Shown: piece after piece, positions 1-8,017 of the stretch
Numbering within the stretch: position 1 is the first letter of the stretch
How the letters are laid out: every line of letters begins with the position of its first letter
Source of the DNA: Acidobacteriota bacterium
GTDB taxonomy: Bacteria; Acidobacteriota; Terriglobia; Bryobacterales; Bryobacteraceae
Direction: 5' to 3'
Length of the DNA stretch: 16,555 nt
NCBI GenBank assembly: GCA_023436715.1
Contig: JAEZIJ010000244.1
Coordinates: 1 to 16,555, forward strand
Made by a program: the position numbers and the translations under genes
Notes under the pieces: generated by a model
The model's input: only the letters and a program-made list of their open reading frames with translations
What the model was told of the DNA's origin: nothing
Database searches by the model: none

Positions 1-580
1 AGGAGCGCGACTCCCCAGGGAATCGATTTCACTTTACCGAGAGGAGAAAACGCCGGCGCGTTCGGTCATGTTTTTACGTGGCTCAACAACCCCCGTTTCG
101 GTCACCTCGTTATTTGGCTTGACAGGCTGGGCGAGCTTCTTCTTGCACGACATTGGTTACGTCGGCTGTGCGGCTATGGAGAGCTCGGGCGGCGAAGAGC
201 ACGTCCACTTGGGTGCGCGGATCATGGGTGCACTGTTCGGACCGGAGTGGGCCGACTTCACGCGGCGGCATTCGAGGCACTGGGCCAAGAAACACGGAGT
301 GAACGTCTCGCGGTTGTGCTACGCCGACAAGGTCGCATTCGCGATCACGCCCGCATGGCTGTACCTACCGATGGCCGCGGCGAGCGGCGAACTGCGCGAG
401 TACATGGCAAAGTCGCGTGATCGCCAGGCCGGCAACGGACACTTCACTGCGGAAGAGAGCCGCAAGCTGGCGTCCGCCGATCCGCGTGCGTGGCTGGACG
501 GGCTACAGAGTTACACACTGCGATGGGTCGAAGAACACCGCGACGGCCGCGAGGACCGTTGGACCGCCGCTACCCGCTGA
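1..580 (+). CDS. HD-domain (phosphohydrolase-like) protein, 5' partial, with a probable one-base frameshift
   Basis: The clear part is the ATG-68 frame, with an HD signature: HDIGY (His27-Asp28 counted from position 68), His45, His68 in RHSRHWAKKHG, and Asp87 in LCYADK. This is the spacing of an HD-type metal-dependent phosphohydrolase fold. The substrate is unknown. The ATG at 68 has no convincing ribosome site, and the frame is open to the window edge. The protein-like N-terminal sequence (FTWLNNPRFGHLVI) is instead in frame 1. Removing one T from the TTT at 113-115 joins it smoothly to GLTGWASFFLHDIGY. I therefore read the gene as starting before the window and carrying a frameshift (mutation or sequencing error). 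It lies 63 bases before the sigma-factor gene and ends at a normal TGA. HD fold fairly sure; catalytic role not testable here. Confidence 0.6.
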   Translation, partial: GARLPRESISLYREEKTPARSVMFLRGSTTPVSVTSLFGLTGWASFFLHDIGYVGCAAMESSGGEEHVHLGARIMGALFGPEWADFTRRHSRHWAKKHGVNVSRLCYADKVAFAITPAWLYLPMAAASGELREYMAKSRDRQAGNGHFTAEESRKLASADPRAWLDGLQSYTLRWVEEHRDGREDRWTAATR

Positions 581-600
581 CAAGCCAACTGAAGTCTTAA

Positions 601-621
601 CGCCCCGTGTCCTGCGGGGCG
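601..621 (+). promoter_or_regulatory. GC-rich hairpin between HD gene and sigma-factor gene
   Basis: Perfect 7-bp inverted repeat CGCCCCG (601-607) / CGGGGCG (615-621) with a 7-base loop. No T-run follows, so it is not a typical intrinsic terminator. It ends 10 bases before the ribosome site of the next gene (GAAAGGAG, 631-638) and might attenuate or stabilise the transcript. Low confidence. Confidence 0.3.
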
Positions 622-643
622 CTCCCCCCCGAAAGGAGTTCCC

Positions 644-1324
644 GTGAACAAGAGACGTGTGCGCAAACGCGACGACTGCCGGCACGCCTCCCCGAACGAT
701 CTCGTGACGGGCCACCTGTGGCTTGTTCGCGGGATCGCCAGGGACGCGCTGCGCAAACTGCCGCGGCACCTGGAACTCGATGACCTCATCGAAGACGGCG
801 TTCTGGGCCTGATCGCGGCGGCGCGGCGCTATAAGCCGGGGCTCGGTGTGCCCTTTCCGCTATACGCTAAGCACCGAATCCACGGCGCGATTGTGGACGG
901 GCTGCGGCGGATGGACCACCTTTCGCGCGACTCGCGCTCCGAGGCGAAGAGTGTCGAGCGAGAGCGCGGACTGCCTTCGGTCGAGCGGCGTTGCGCAGCC
1001 AGCAACGATGCGTGCGGCGGTCGAATCGCACTCACCGACGGCGGCGTGCCCGAGCCGGTCGCAGGTACGGGGTGGCAGCCCGACGTTGCGGCCCGTCACG
1101 CGGAACTCTCCGCGACACTGCGCGAGGCGATCGGCGCTCTCCCCGCCCGGTACGGCGAGATCGTCGCCTTATATCACTGGCGCGGGCTGACTATGCGCGA
1201 GATCGGGGAGTCGTACGGCATCAACGAGAGCCGGGTCTCTCAGATCCACAAACGGGCTCTCGAATTGATGGCCGAGAGTCTGCGGTCCAAGGGGATTACT
1301 TCGTGTGCGCTGGCGCTGCCGTGA
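644..1324 (+). CDS. Sigma-70 family RNA polymerase sigma factor (FliA/WhiG-like)
   Basis: 226-residue protein with two recognisable sigma regions. Region 2 is at about residues 43-95 (LELDDLIEDGVLGLIAAARRY, then HRIHGAIVDGLRRMD, the typical FliA/WhiG stretch). Region 4 is at about 160-210 (LPARYGEIVALYHWRGLTMREIG followed by a helix-turn-helix, GINESRVSQIHKRAL). The linker (100-150) is long, Gly/Ala/Arg-rich and lacks a convincing region 3. The protein should direct core polymerase to a specific promoter set. The GTG start at 644 is supported by GAAAGGAG about 5 bases upstream. It sits near the head of the cassette with the zinc-ribbon and AAA+ genes directly behind it, suggesting a cassette-specific transcription factor; this is inference. 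No anti-sigma gene is visible. Confidence 0.85.
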   Translation: MNKRRVRKRDDCRHASPNDLVTGHLWLVRGIARDALRKLPRHLELDDLIEDGVLGLIAAARRYKPGLGVPFPLYAKHRIHGAIVDGLRRMDHLSRDSRSEAKSVERERGLPSVERRCAASNDACGGRIALTDGGVPEPVAGTGWQPDVAARHAELSATLREAIGALPARYGEIVALYHWRGLTMREIGESYGINESRVSQIHKRALELMAESLRSKGITSCALALP

Positions 1325-1353
1325 GGCGCACGAGTTATCCGGAGGTTGGAGCC

Positions 1354-1680
1354 ATGAACGAGGAAGAGATCAAGTGCGACTTCTGCTCCGCGCAGGAGCC
1401 GGCATGGGTATATCCGACGAGGAATTTCGTTGCGTACTTTTCGCCGCCGTTGGTTGGCGAGAGCGTGGGGGCGTGGGCGGCGTGTGAAGTGTGCCATCGG
1501 CTGATCGAGGCCGGGGACCGCGAGGGCCTTGCGGTGAGGTCGCTGGACGAGTTGATCTTCCAGTGGCCGGAAGCGGCCATCGCCGCGCCGGCGCTCAAAG
1601 GGGAACTGCGCCGATTGCACGAGTTGTTCTTTGCCAACCGCGCGGGTCCGGCCACGCGGACAGCGCCGGAACGGGCCTGA
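1354..1680 (+). CDS. Small zinc-ribbon-like hypothetical protein
   Basis: 108-residue protein with two CxxC pairs: Cys8-x2-Cys11 (CDFC) and Cys44-x2-Cys47 (CEVC). This is enough for one treble-clef or zinc-ribbon site. The rest is probably helical and shows no known catalytic motif. The start at 1354 is chosen because GGAGGTTGGA precedes the ATG at good spacing; the same frame is open far upstream, but that part is a shadow of the sigma gene. It lies 29 bases after the sigma gene and 17 bases before the AAA+ gene, so all are probably one transcript. A nucleic-acid or protein adaptor role is possible but unproven. Confidence 0.7.
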   Translation: MNEEEIKCDFCSAQEPAWVYPTRNFVAYFSPPLVGESVGAWAACEVCHRLIEAGDREGLAVRSLDELIFQWPEAAIAAPALKGELRRLHELFFANRAGPATRTAPERA

Positions 1681-1697
1681 CGGCGGGAGGAACGATC

Positions 1698-3199
1698 ATG
1701 GAAGCGACTCGAGCAGTCGATCGGTTTCTGGAGGCGTTGAAGGCGGCGCGGTCCGTCTCGACGCCGCTGATTGCGGTGCGCACGACGGATCCGGCTTTGT
1801 CCGCGGCACGGGTGCTGGCAACGGTTGGGAAGGGCGCGCCGGTTCTGCAGTGGGATGTTGTGCGTGGGCTGTACCACTTGAACAAGGCGGGGGAACAGGA
1901 ACTCCGGAAGGTCCTTGGGGATCGGGACGCCGGTGGCGTGGGTCCGGCGGACGCGCTTGTGGTGGCCGAAAGGCTCAGTGAGGACGGCGTGCTCGTCTTC
2001 TCCAACGCCCAGCGGTTCTGGAATGATCCTACCGTGGCGCAGGGGATCTGGAACCTGCGCGACAGCTTCAAAGCGGGGGCCGCACCCTGGTGTTGTTCAC
2101 GACGCCGGGCGCGATTCTTCCGGACGAACTCGCGCAGGACGTGCTGATTCTCGACGAGCCGTTGCCGTCGATTGAGGACCTGGCGCAGATTCTCGACGAT
2201 ACGATGGCGGCGGCGGGCGTGGACGGTGTCTCCGCGGGCGAGCGAACGAAGGCCGTGGATGCGCTGCTCGGGTTGGCGGCGTTCTCGGCCGAGCAGGTCC
2301 TGGCGTTGTCGCTGGCGCGGAAGGAACTGGACCTGAATCAGTTGTGGGAGCGTAAGCGACAGGTGATCGAGCAACGCCGGGGCATGAATGTCTGGCGCGG
2401 CGGAGAGACCTTCGATGACATCGGCGGTTGCGAGAACATCAAGCGGTTTTTGTGTGCCGTTATCAATGGTGCGGAGCCACCTCGCGGCATTGTGTTCGTG
2501 GATGAGATCGAGAAGGCCTTCGCCGGCACGGGGACGGACCTCTCTGGCGTCAAGACCGAGCTGACGCGAACGATCCTGACCTGGATGCAAGACCGCGGCG
2601 CGGACGGCGTTCTGTTCATCGGCCCGCCTGGCGCCGCCAAAAGCGCGGTCGCCAAGGCCGCAGGCAACACGGCGGGCGTGCCGACCATCGCATTCGACCT
2701 GGCGGCAATGCAGGGATCGCTGGTGGGCGAGTCCGGCGACAACCTGCGAGCGGCGCTGAAGATCGTTGACGCGGTGACCAACGGCCGCAGCCTGTGGATC
2801 GCGACGTGTAATTCCATCGGGACCCTCCCGCCGGAACTGCGGCGGCGCTTCACCCTCGGGACTTTCTTCTTCGACCTGCCATCGCCGGAAGAGCGGGCAG
2901 CAATCTGGAAGATCTACCTGGCGAAGTACGGGGTCTCCGGCGACATCCCGGACGACGAGGGATGGACCGGCGCCGAGATCAAGGAGTGCTGCCGAAAGGC
3001 GTACCGGCTGAAGATCTCGCTGGCCGAGTCGGCGCAGTATATCGTGCCTGTCTCGCGATCGGCCGCGGACCAGATCAAGACGCTGCGAACCCAAGCCTCG
3101 GGGAAGTTCATCAGCGCGTCGCAGCCTGGCATTTACGAGTTCCATGAATCCGCCCCGGCGCCGCGCGCTGGACGAGCATTTCGCGGTATGGGCGAATGA
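1698..3199 (+). CDS. AAA+ ATPase (Ycf46-like class) with permuted motif order, interrupted by a -1 frameshift
   Basis: Two frames make one protein of about 500 residues. ATG-1698 (ribosome site GGGAGGAA) runs to the G-run at 2075-2079. Adding one G there, or slipping back one base, continues in the frame that ends at 3199 (KAGG joining RTLVLFTTPG). The N-terminal ~130 residues resemble the degenerate first domain of Ycf46-type ATPases. The C-terminal AAA+ core shows, in order: FDDIGGCENIKRFL, Walker B IVFVDEIEKAF (about 2489-2521), TILTWMQD, Walker A GPPGAAKS (2621-2644), LVGESGDNLRAALK, sensor-1-like ATCNS, then the arginine-rich LPPELRRRF and a lid domain. In ordinary family members Walker A precedes Walker B. 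Walker A also has Ala in place of its last Gly. Probable ATP-driven remodeller; substrate unknown. The usual neighbours of such proteins, DUF1257 and DUF2997, are about 5.5 kb downstream. The frameshift may be a sequencing error, a mutation or programmed. Confidence 0.8.
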
Positions 3200-3303
3200 C
3201 ATCAACGGTTTGGCCACAAGGCGTCCAAGCGGATTACTTCCGAGTAGCCGACAATCCGGGAGCTATCCGGGAGGCGCCACTTTCTAGAACTCCAGCCGTG
3301 AAC

Positions 3304-4200
3304 CTACTGACGCGATGCGAATCCGGACGGCAAGGCTGCTTGAAGACTGATTTGTTGGCCGGTGATAGGGTGGCCGAATTTCAGAAATTGGGCGTGCAGG
3401 AAATATCCTCCATCGCCGGGGAGGCCCGGAAACTTTTCGAGAGGCCGGCCGGCCAAGCCGTACAGAGGGTCGCCTACCAGGGGATGGCCGATGGATGCAA
3501 GATGGATTCTGATCTGATGAGGGCGCCCAGAATTTAGGCTTACCTCAAATATTGTTGTTGTTGTGGAGCGTGAGATCACCTTTGCCAATGAGTTTGACGG
3601 TTTGCCACTCGGGTTGGCGGCCCATACGAAACCGATGCGCGGGTGCGGTACGAGGCCGATGGGTGTGAGGATTTCGTAGGCGTCGTGCTGTGCAACGTTT
3701 TGAGCCAGCGCCCGGTAGATTTTCTGAATTTTGGGGGTGTTCCAGTCTGCGAATAGACTAGACGCCGCCTGCGCTGTTTTGGCGAAGAGGACGATGCCGC
3801 TGGTGGCTCGGCCCAACCGGTGGACAGGGTTTGCGTTGGGGGTTTGCTTATGCACCAGGCGCAGGAGGGTGTTTTCGAGGAAGCCGGCGCCGGGCAGGGT
3901 GGGCAGACCGCTGGGTTTGTTGACGGCTAACAGATGGGGGTCTTCAAACAGGACTTCGAAGTGCTGAGGGGCGTCTGGTTCGATCCAGGGTGGACGGTTC
4001 CAGACAACGGTTTGGCCTGAAGTGACCGATTCGCTTCAGGTGGCGGTGACGCCGTTGAGGATGACTTCGCCGTTGTTCAGTCTTTGTTGCCAGGCTTGTG
4101 GCGTTGAGTGGGTGTAAAGGCTAGCCAAGTGGGAGAGTAGGGTTTGTCCACGGCATTTGCTGCTGATGATTGTGGTGTACGCATAGCCCCGGTTGAGCAT
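3304..4200 (-). pseudogene. RluA-family rRNA/tRNA pseudouridine synthase-like, interrupted by an in-frame stop
   Basis: Reading the minus strand from ATG-4200 gives an N-terminal region like RluA-type synthases (YTHSTPQAWQQRL, NNGEVILNG). A TGA at 4036-4038 follows, and the same frame then continues without a break through SGQTVVWNRPPW, VNKPSGLPTLPGAGF, HRLGRATSGIVLFAKT, SGRPHQIRIHLASIGHPLVGDPLYG. Read through, it is 298 residues, normal for the family. In the active-site motif HRLDxxTSG, the Asp is Gly (about residue 130). A HRLG version also occurs, as far as I recall, in a subgroup of plant and cyanobacterial relatives, so this need not be decay. The stop is what makes the gene probably non-functional; a fragment could start at the internal GTG-3855, but that would lack the N-terminal third. 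It points toward the AAA+ gene, tail to tail. Confidence 0.75.
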
Positions 4201-4288
4201 CTAGTCTGAGTGTAAGCTATGGCATCTGCGGCAGGATGATCCAGTCGGCCTCCGCTTCGCGGTCCTGATGCGAATGGGCTGACTGAGA

Positions 4289-4693
4289 TCACTCATCGCC
4301 TGTCTGGCGGCGCAGTCTCTTCGAGGACGACCGTTTCGATTTTGCCGTGAGCCTACGGATTTTGGAGCCGAGCGTGGGCCGACTGGGCCGGCGAGTCTTC
4401 GGCACGGCTTCAGCGCGGGCGATCAGTTCGTCGAGTCGCGCCCGAGCTTCGGCTCGATTGGCTTCCTGCGTGCGGTGCTGGCGGGCGGTGATGATCAACA
4501 CGCCATCTTGCGTGGCGCGATTGCCGGCCAATGCGAGGAGGCGCTGCCGCACGTCGTCGGGAAGGGCGCGAGATTGGCCGACATCGAAGCGCAGTTGGAC
4601 GGCAGTGGAGACTTTGTTGACGTTCTGGCCGCCAGGACCGGAGGCGCGAACAAAGGTGATTGTCAGTTCGGAATCTGGAATGAGTATGGGCAA
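4289..4693 (-). CDS. arfB: Alternative ribosome-rescue factor ArfB (peptidyl-tRNA hydrolase, GGQ protein)
   Basis: 134-residue protein with the release-factor motif SGPGGQNVNK (GGQ at residues 21-23) and a strongly basic, probably disordered C-terminal tail (Lys/Arg/Ser-rich, from about 105). This matches ArfB/YaeJ, which enters stalled ribosomes via its tail and hydrolyses peptidyl-tRNA with the GGQ loop. Length is as expected. The start is a TTG at 4693: an in-frame TAG lies two codons upstream, so nothing further out is possible, and a GGAAA sits about 10 bases before it. It is 88 bases from the RluA-like pseudogene start on the same strand. Housekeeping gene, intact. Confidence 0.9.
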   Translation of the reverse strand: MPILIPDSELTITFVRASGPGGQNVNKVSTAVQLRFDVGQSRALPDDVRQRLLALAGNRATQDGVLIITARQHRTQEANRAEARARLDELIARAEAVPKTRRPSRPTLGSKIRRLTAKSKRSSSKRLRRQTGDE

Positions 4694-4737
4694 GTGCTAT
4701 TTCCAGAATAGCCTGGAGGACCACATCGTCATCCAGC

Positions 4738-5088
4738 TCACTTTCTGAGGATCTTGTCGAGGGCCTTTCCCTTGGCCAATTCATCCACCAGCTTGTCCAG
4801 GTAACGGATCTGCTGCATCAGCTTATCCTCGATCTCCTCAACGCGATAGCCGCAGATCACGCCGGTGATCTTGGAAACGTTCGGGTTGATCCGTGGCGCC
4901 TGGGCGAAGAACGTCTTGAAGTCGACCTTCTTGTCGATCTGCTGTTGGAGCGTTTGTTCATCGTAGCCTGTGAGCCAGTGGATAATGGCATGCACCTCCT
5001 CCTTCGTGCGACCGTTCTTCTCCGCCTTGGCGATGTAGTGCGGATAGACGCTCGCGAACGCCATTCTGAATACTCTCGTGTTGTCCAT
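4738..5088 (-). CDS. DUF2200 family protein
   Basis: 116-residue protein. The ATG at 5088 is preferred over longer readings because the N-terminus (MDNTRVFRMAFASVYPHYIA) is the conserved start of this family. The middle carries HAIIHWLTGYDEQTLQQQI and FAQAPRINPNVSKITGVICG, also characteristic of DUF2200. No catalytic residues are known to me and no signal or membrane segment is present, so it is probably cytoplasmic. It lies 14 bases downstream of the reductase gene on the same strand and is likely co-transcribed with it. Function unknown. Confidence 0.85.
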   Translation of the reverse strand: MDNTRVFRMAFASVYPHYIAKAEKNGRTKEEVHAIIHWLTGYDEQTLQQQIDKKVDFKTFFAQAPRINPNVSKITGVICGYRVEEIEDKLMQQIRYLDKLVDELAKGKALDKILRK

Positions 5089-5102
5089 GGACTCGTTGTT
5101 CC

Positions 5103-5666
5103 TCAGAAGGCCTGCGTCTGATATCGAAGATAGACCATGCCATTGGCCAAACGGCGCTCGTCCAGGAGATCCAGCCCAGTGCGTACGTCGCCGGGAAGCA
5201 CCCGAATTCCTCGCCCAAGCATAGTGGGCACGACGAGCAGATGATACTCGTCGACGAGCCCGGCCCGGATCGCTTGCGCGGCGAGGTTCGGACCAGCCAC
5301 CGAGACGTCGTGAGGCAAGTGAGCCTTCAGGTCGCGAACCGCCTGCGGGTCGAATTCCCGTTCGAGACGCGTCTTCGGTGTAGAAACGGTCTCCAGAGAT
5401 TTGGAATAGACGATCTTGTCGGCCGCTTGCCAGATCCGCGCGAAGTCCTCCAGCATGGCCTTCGTCAAGTCGGAAATGACCTCGGGCGTCTCCCAAACCG
5501 CCATCGTTTCGTACTCCTTGCGTCCATAGAGATACGTGCCGATAGGGCGGTGGAGATCGGTGATGAACGCAAATGCCTCCTCGTTTGGCGCCGACCAATC
5601 GGAGTCGCCGTCATCCGCGATATAGCCATCGAGCGACGTGCGCATAAAGTAGATCAGTTTGCCCAT
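5103..5666 (-). CDS. Dihydrofolate-reductase-like / RibD C-terminal family protein
   Basis: 187-residue protein starting at ATG-5666 with a good GGAGG site eight bases upstream; the longer frame to 5723 lacks this. The N-terminus MGKLIYFMRTSLDGYIAD, the middle YGRKEYETMAVW and the C-terminal block VAGPNLAAQAIRAGLVDEYH followed by VVPTMLGRG are typical of the RibD C-terminal (DHFR-like) family, which uses NADPH. Members include riboflavin-pathway reductases, but stand-alone proteins of this size mostly have no known substrate. It precedes DUF2200 in a two-gene unit. Not a folate enzyme by evidence here. Confidence 0.85.
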   Translation of the reverse strand: MGKLIYFMRTSLDGYIADDGDSDWSAPNEEAFAFITDLHRPIGTYLYGRKEYETMAVWETPEVISDLTKAMLEDFARIWQAADKIVYSKSLETVSTPKTRLEREFDPQAVRDLKAHLPHDVSVAGPNLAAQAIRAGLVDEYHLLVVPTMLGRGIRVLPGDVRTGLDLLDERRLANGMVYLRYQTQAF

Positions 5667-5945
5667 CGTGTAGCCTCCACATCGTATCAGTAGACGGCGG
5701 GCCAGCTGATTCCTCGATCGCACAGCCGATGCAACTCTACTTGCGCATCCGCGATGGCCGCGATGTGCGGCGGTGGGTGGAAGGAGATTTCAGCAGCGAA
5801 AACGAGTAGCGCGTGATCCGCTCCGAACTGCGCAGTACTCATAGTGCCGCGCTGGTGGGCGAAGCCGTCATGGCAAATATACGATACGGCGACTCGCTCA
5901 AGTGGATGGCTTCCGGGTTGCCGACCGCCCGCGATCTTCCTCGCA
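5667..5945. other. Gap without a supported gene, with a short fragment-like reading frame
   Basis: Upstream of the reductase gene and downstream of a secreted-protein gene, both on the minus strand. A 26-codon plus-strand frame at 5729-5809 (ending RRWVEGDFSSENE) looks protein-like but is too short to identify and may be the relic of a lost gene. No convincing promoter, RNA gene or terminator was seen. Confidence 0.4.
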
Positions 5946-7178
5946 TCAACGCGTGGCGGGTATCACACGCCACCGGCCGTCTGTTGTCTGGTCCACGAAA
6001 TAGCGTGTGATCTGGTCACCTTCAACTACCGCGAATCCGAAATCGGTCGCGGCCAGAGTCTTTCCGCTAATGTGAGCAAGGCGGAGCGCGATGTCGGGGA
6101 GCGGAAGCCGACGCGCTACACGGGTGTGACGATCGTATCGGAGCAATCCGCCGCTCGATCCTCCGTACTCGCCGTTATTTACCAGCGCCATCCAGACGGC
6201 GTCCGGTGTGACGTCAAGAGCTGAAACGGACCAGTCCGCGATCTCGGGCGGATTGAACAACTGCAGCTTCTTTTCCTTCTCATCGAAATACCCGAACCCT
6301 CCGACGCCGGTGCTGCCCTCGCCGTCATAGAAGGTCTTACCGAACCAGATTCTTCCGTCCTCTCGCTGCCATGGGCCGATGGATTCATCGAGTTCCGTGC
6401 TTTCGCGCGTGTAGCCATCTTTCACACGCTGCGGGCGCGCGGCGGCGAACTGGTCATACGTCATTCTGGGAAGCGAGGGCACGGCGGCCGGGAGCCTTGC
6501 TTGGTCGTTTTCAATGTAGATCACACTGCGCGGCGGCAGTCCTTCAGCACCGGCAGAAATGTGGACGCGGCCGATCCAGGGTTGCGCTGCTGCATTGGTT
6601 AAAACGCGAAAGGCGGGCCTCTCGTCTGGGTTGTATTCCACCGCGATCAGCCTTTGCCGGTCGCTGCCGACGAAAACGGCGCAGTCGGGCCTTGAAGCGC
6701 CCGCGGCTTTCGGAAAGAGGCGGTACATCGCGAACGGCTGGTACGAGAATTGCCGGACAAGGCTTTTGGCTCGTACGTCGTACACCCATTTCTGGTTGGG
6801 GAATTGCGCGGATTTTTCGCCGTGGCAGGAGATGACGGAATCGGTAGCTGTGACACGTTCGATGCGCGCGGCGCAGTCCGGAAATCCGGATTTCGTGCCC
6901 AGTAGATAAACGCGCTCGGGGCGGTCTTTCTCCTGCAGGAACAGGCCAACCTTCCTGTCCTCCGTCCAGAAAATCCAGCGACCCTCGGCCGGCAACGCCT
7001 GCGGGCTTCCCAGCGCGATGATCAGGTCGAACTCTTCCGTCACGCTGGTGCGCTGCAATTGAACGAAGTGCGAAAGGGTGGCGTCACCCTGTCTGAAAGC
7101 GCTGAAGACCGTTGTTTCGGGTGCCGAGGCCGCCTGCAGCGAGGCCCACAGGGCAAGGACGGCAATAACCGTGCGCAT
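5946..7178 (-). CDS. Secreted hypothetical protein, possibly beta-rich
   Basis: 410-residue protein. The N-terminus MRTVIAVLALWASLQAASA is a typical signal peptide with a cleavage site around residue 19, so export to the periplasm or outside is likely. The mature part is rich in short beta-prone stretches and Trp/Gly motifs (WVYDVRAKSLVRQF, GRIWFGKTFYDGEGSTGVGGFGYFD, TPDAVWMALVNNG), which suggests a beta-propeller-like fold, an inference only. No catalytic motif is recognised. It is divergent from the secreted protein gene at 7274, with about 95 bases between them holding both promoters. Confidence 0.75.
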   Translation of the reverse strand: MRTVIAVLALWASLQAASAPETTVFSAFRQGDATLSHFVQLQRTSVTEEFDLIIALGSPQALPAEGRWIFWTEDRKVGLFLQEKDRPERVYLLGTKSGFPDCAARIERVTATDSVISCHGEKSAQFPNQKWVYDVRAKSLVRQFSYQPFAMYRLFPKAAGASRPDCAVFVGSDRQRLIAVEYNPDERPAFRVLTNAAAQPWIGRVHISAGAEGLPPRSVIYIENDQARLPAAVPSLPRMTYDQFAAARPQRVKDGYTRESTELDESIGPWQREDGRIWFGKTFYDGEGSTGVGGFGYFDEKEKKLQLFNPPEIADWSVSALDVTPDAVWMALVNNGEYGGSSGGLLRYDRHTRVARRLPLPDIALRLAHISGKTLAATDFGFAVVEGDQITRYFVDQTTDGRWRVIPATR

Positions 7179-7273
7179 TCAATCATCAGTGTATTCTTTC
7201 CGGAATTCAACGGCTACGAATGGCGACAAGAATCTGACGGACTTGGAACCGCTGGTATCGCCCCGGAGTCTAA

Positions 7274-8017
7274 ATGCTTAGTGCGATGGACTACCTGATC
7301 CGGACACTCACCGTATTCATCGCGATCACCCCGGTTGCGGTGCCGCAGACCTCGGACGTTGCGCAAATCGAGCGACGCGGCGACTCCGCTGTGCTGTCTG
7401 TCAATACCTTCCGGCCGCTCGACGCCATTGCCACTAAGCTCGAATTGCAGTTCGGCTTTGTCGTGAGTGCCGAAGACCCTCTCTTTCAATTTCGCGGCGA
7501 CATGATGGACATATCGCTCGAAGTTCCCAGAGTTCGCTCAGGCACTCTTGTTCCGGCACGGTGGGGATTTGAGGTGCGATTCCCGGCAAAGCCAGATGGC
7601 GCCCCACTAAATGCGCACGACTTGCTGGCAAGCATCGTTGCGGAGGCCAATCTTCGATCGCCTTTTGCGTACCGGCTCGATGAGATCGGTGGCGCATTCT
7701 TCTTCGTGCCCACAGGAACACGTGACGCGCAGGGGCGGTCGATTGCAGTAACGCCGTTGCTCGATCGACTCGTTACCATACCGCCGGGCGTCAGGCGCAT
7801 CAACGAAAGTGCATCTCTGATGGCGGCAGATCTTTCGCGGCAGACCGGTCTGCGAGTAAGCTGTTGTCAGTCGTCGATCGCAGGCTATCCGTGGGGCATG
7901 GAGGAAGTCATGTTTGCCGCGAAGAATGAGCCGGCGCGCTCTGTATTACGGCGCTTGGGACTCAATCACTGGCACGTGCGTTGTGATGAAAGATTCTGTT
8001 TTATCGACATGCGGTAG
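7274..8017 (+). CDS. Secreted hypothetical protein
   Basis: 247-residue protein with a hydrophobic N-terminal segment (DYLIRTLTVFIAITPVAVPQ), probably a signal peptide. Two starts are possible, ATG-7274 (CGGAG about 7 bases upstream) and ATG-7286; I take the first. The body contains two similar-looking halves, each with an amphipathic motif (ATKLELQFGFVVSAEDPLF and AADLSRQTGLRVSCCQSSI), and ends with a Cys-containing WHVRCDERFCFID. The 'short-helix then strand' pattern resembles secretin/STN-type short domains, but that is only an impression. Its end overlaps the start of the following decayed gene by 32 bases, suggesting an operon. Confidence 0.7.
   Translation: MLSAMDYLIRTLTVFIAITPVAVPQTSDVAQIERRGDSAVLSVNTFRPLDAIATKLELQFGFVVSAEDPLFQFRGDMMDISLEVPRVRSGTLVPARWGFEVRFPAKPDGAPLNAHDLLASIVAEANLRSPFAYRLDEIGGAFFFVPTGTRDAQGRSIAVTPLLDRLVTIPPGVRRINESASLMAADLSRQTGLRVSCCQSSIAGYPWGMEEVMFAAKNEPARSVLRRLGLNHWHVRCDERFCFIDMR

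Noticed and set aside
1595..3217. Long minus-strand ORF of 540 codons opposite the AAA+ gene
   Set aside because: Arg-rich, no recognisable motif, and antisense to a clear AAA+ coding region; a codon-bias shadow.
3206..3220. TTTGGCCACAAG resembling the transposon-end repeat
   Set aside because: Only about ten bases match and the GAAnnATA half is absent; likely chance.
3254..3273. Short direct repeat ATCCGGGAG twice, two bases apart
   Set aside because: Nine bases only, no further copies and no associated feature.
3196..3537. Plus-strand ORF overlapping the AAA+ stop (ATGA)
   Set aside because: Most of it is antisense to the 3' part of the RluA-like gene and it shows no domain; the overlap is probably chance.
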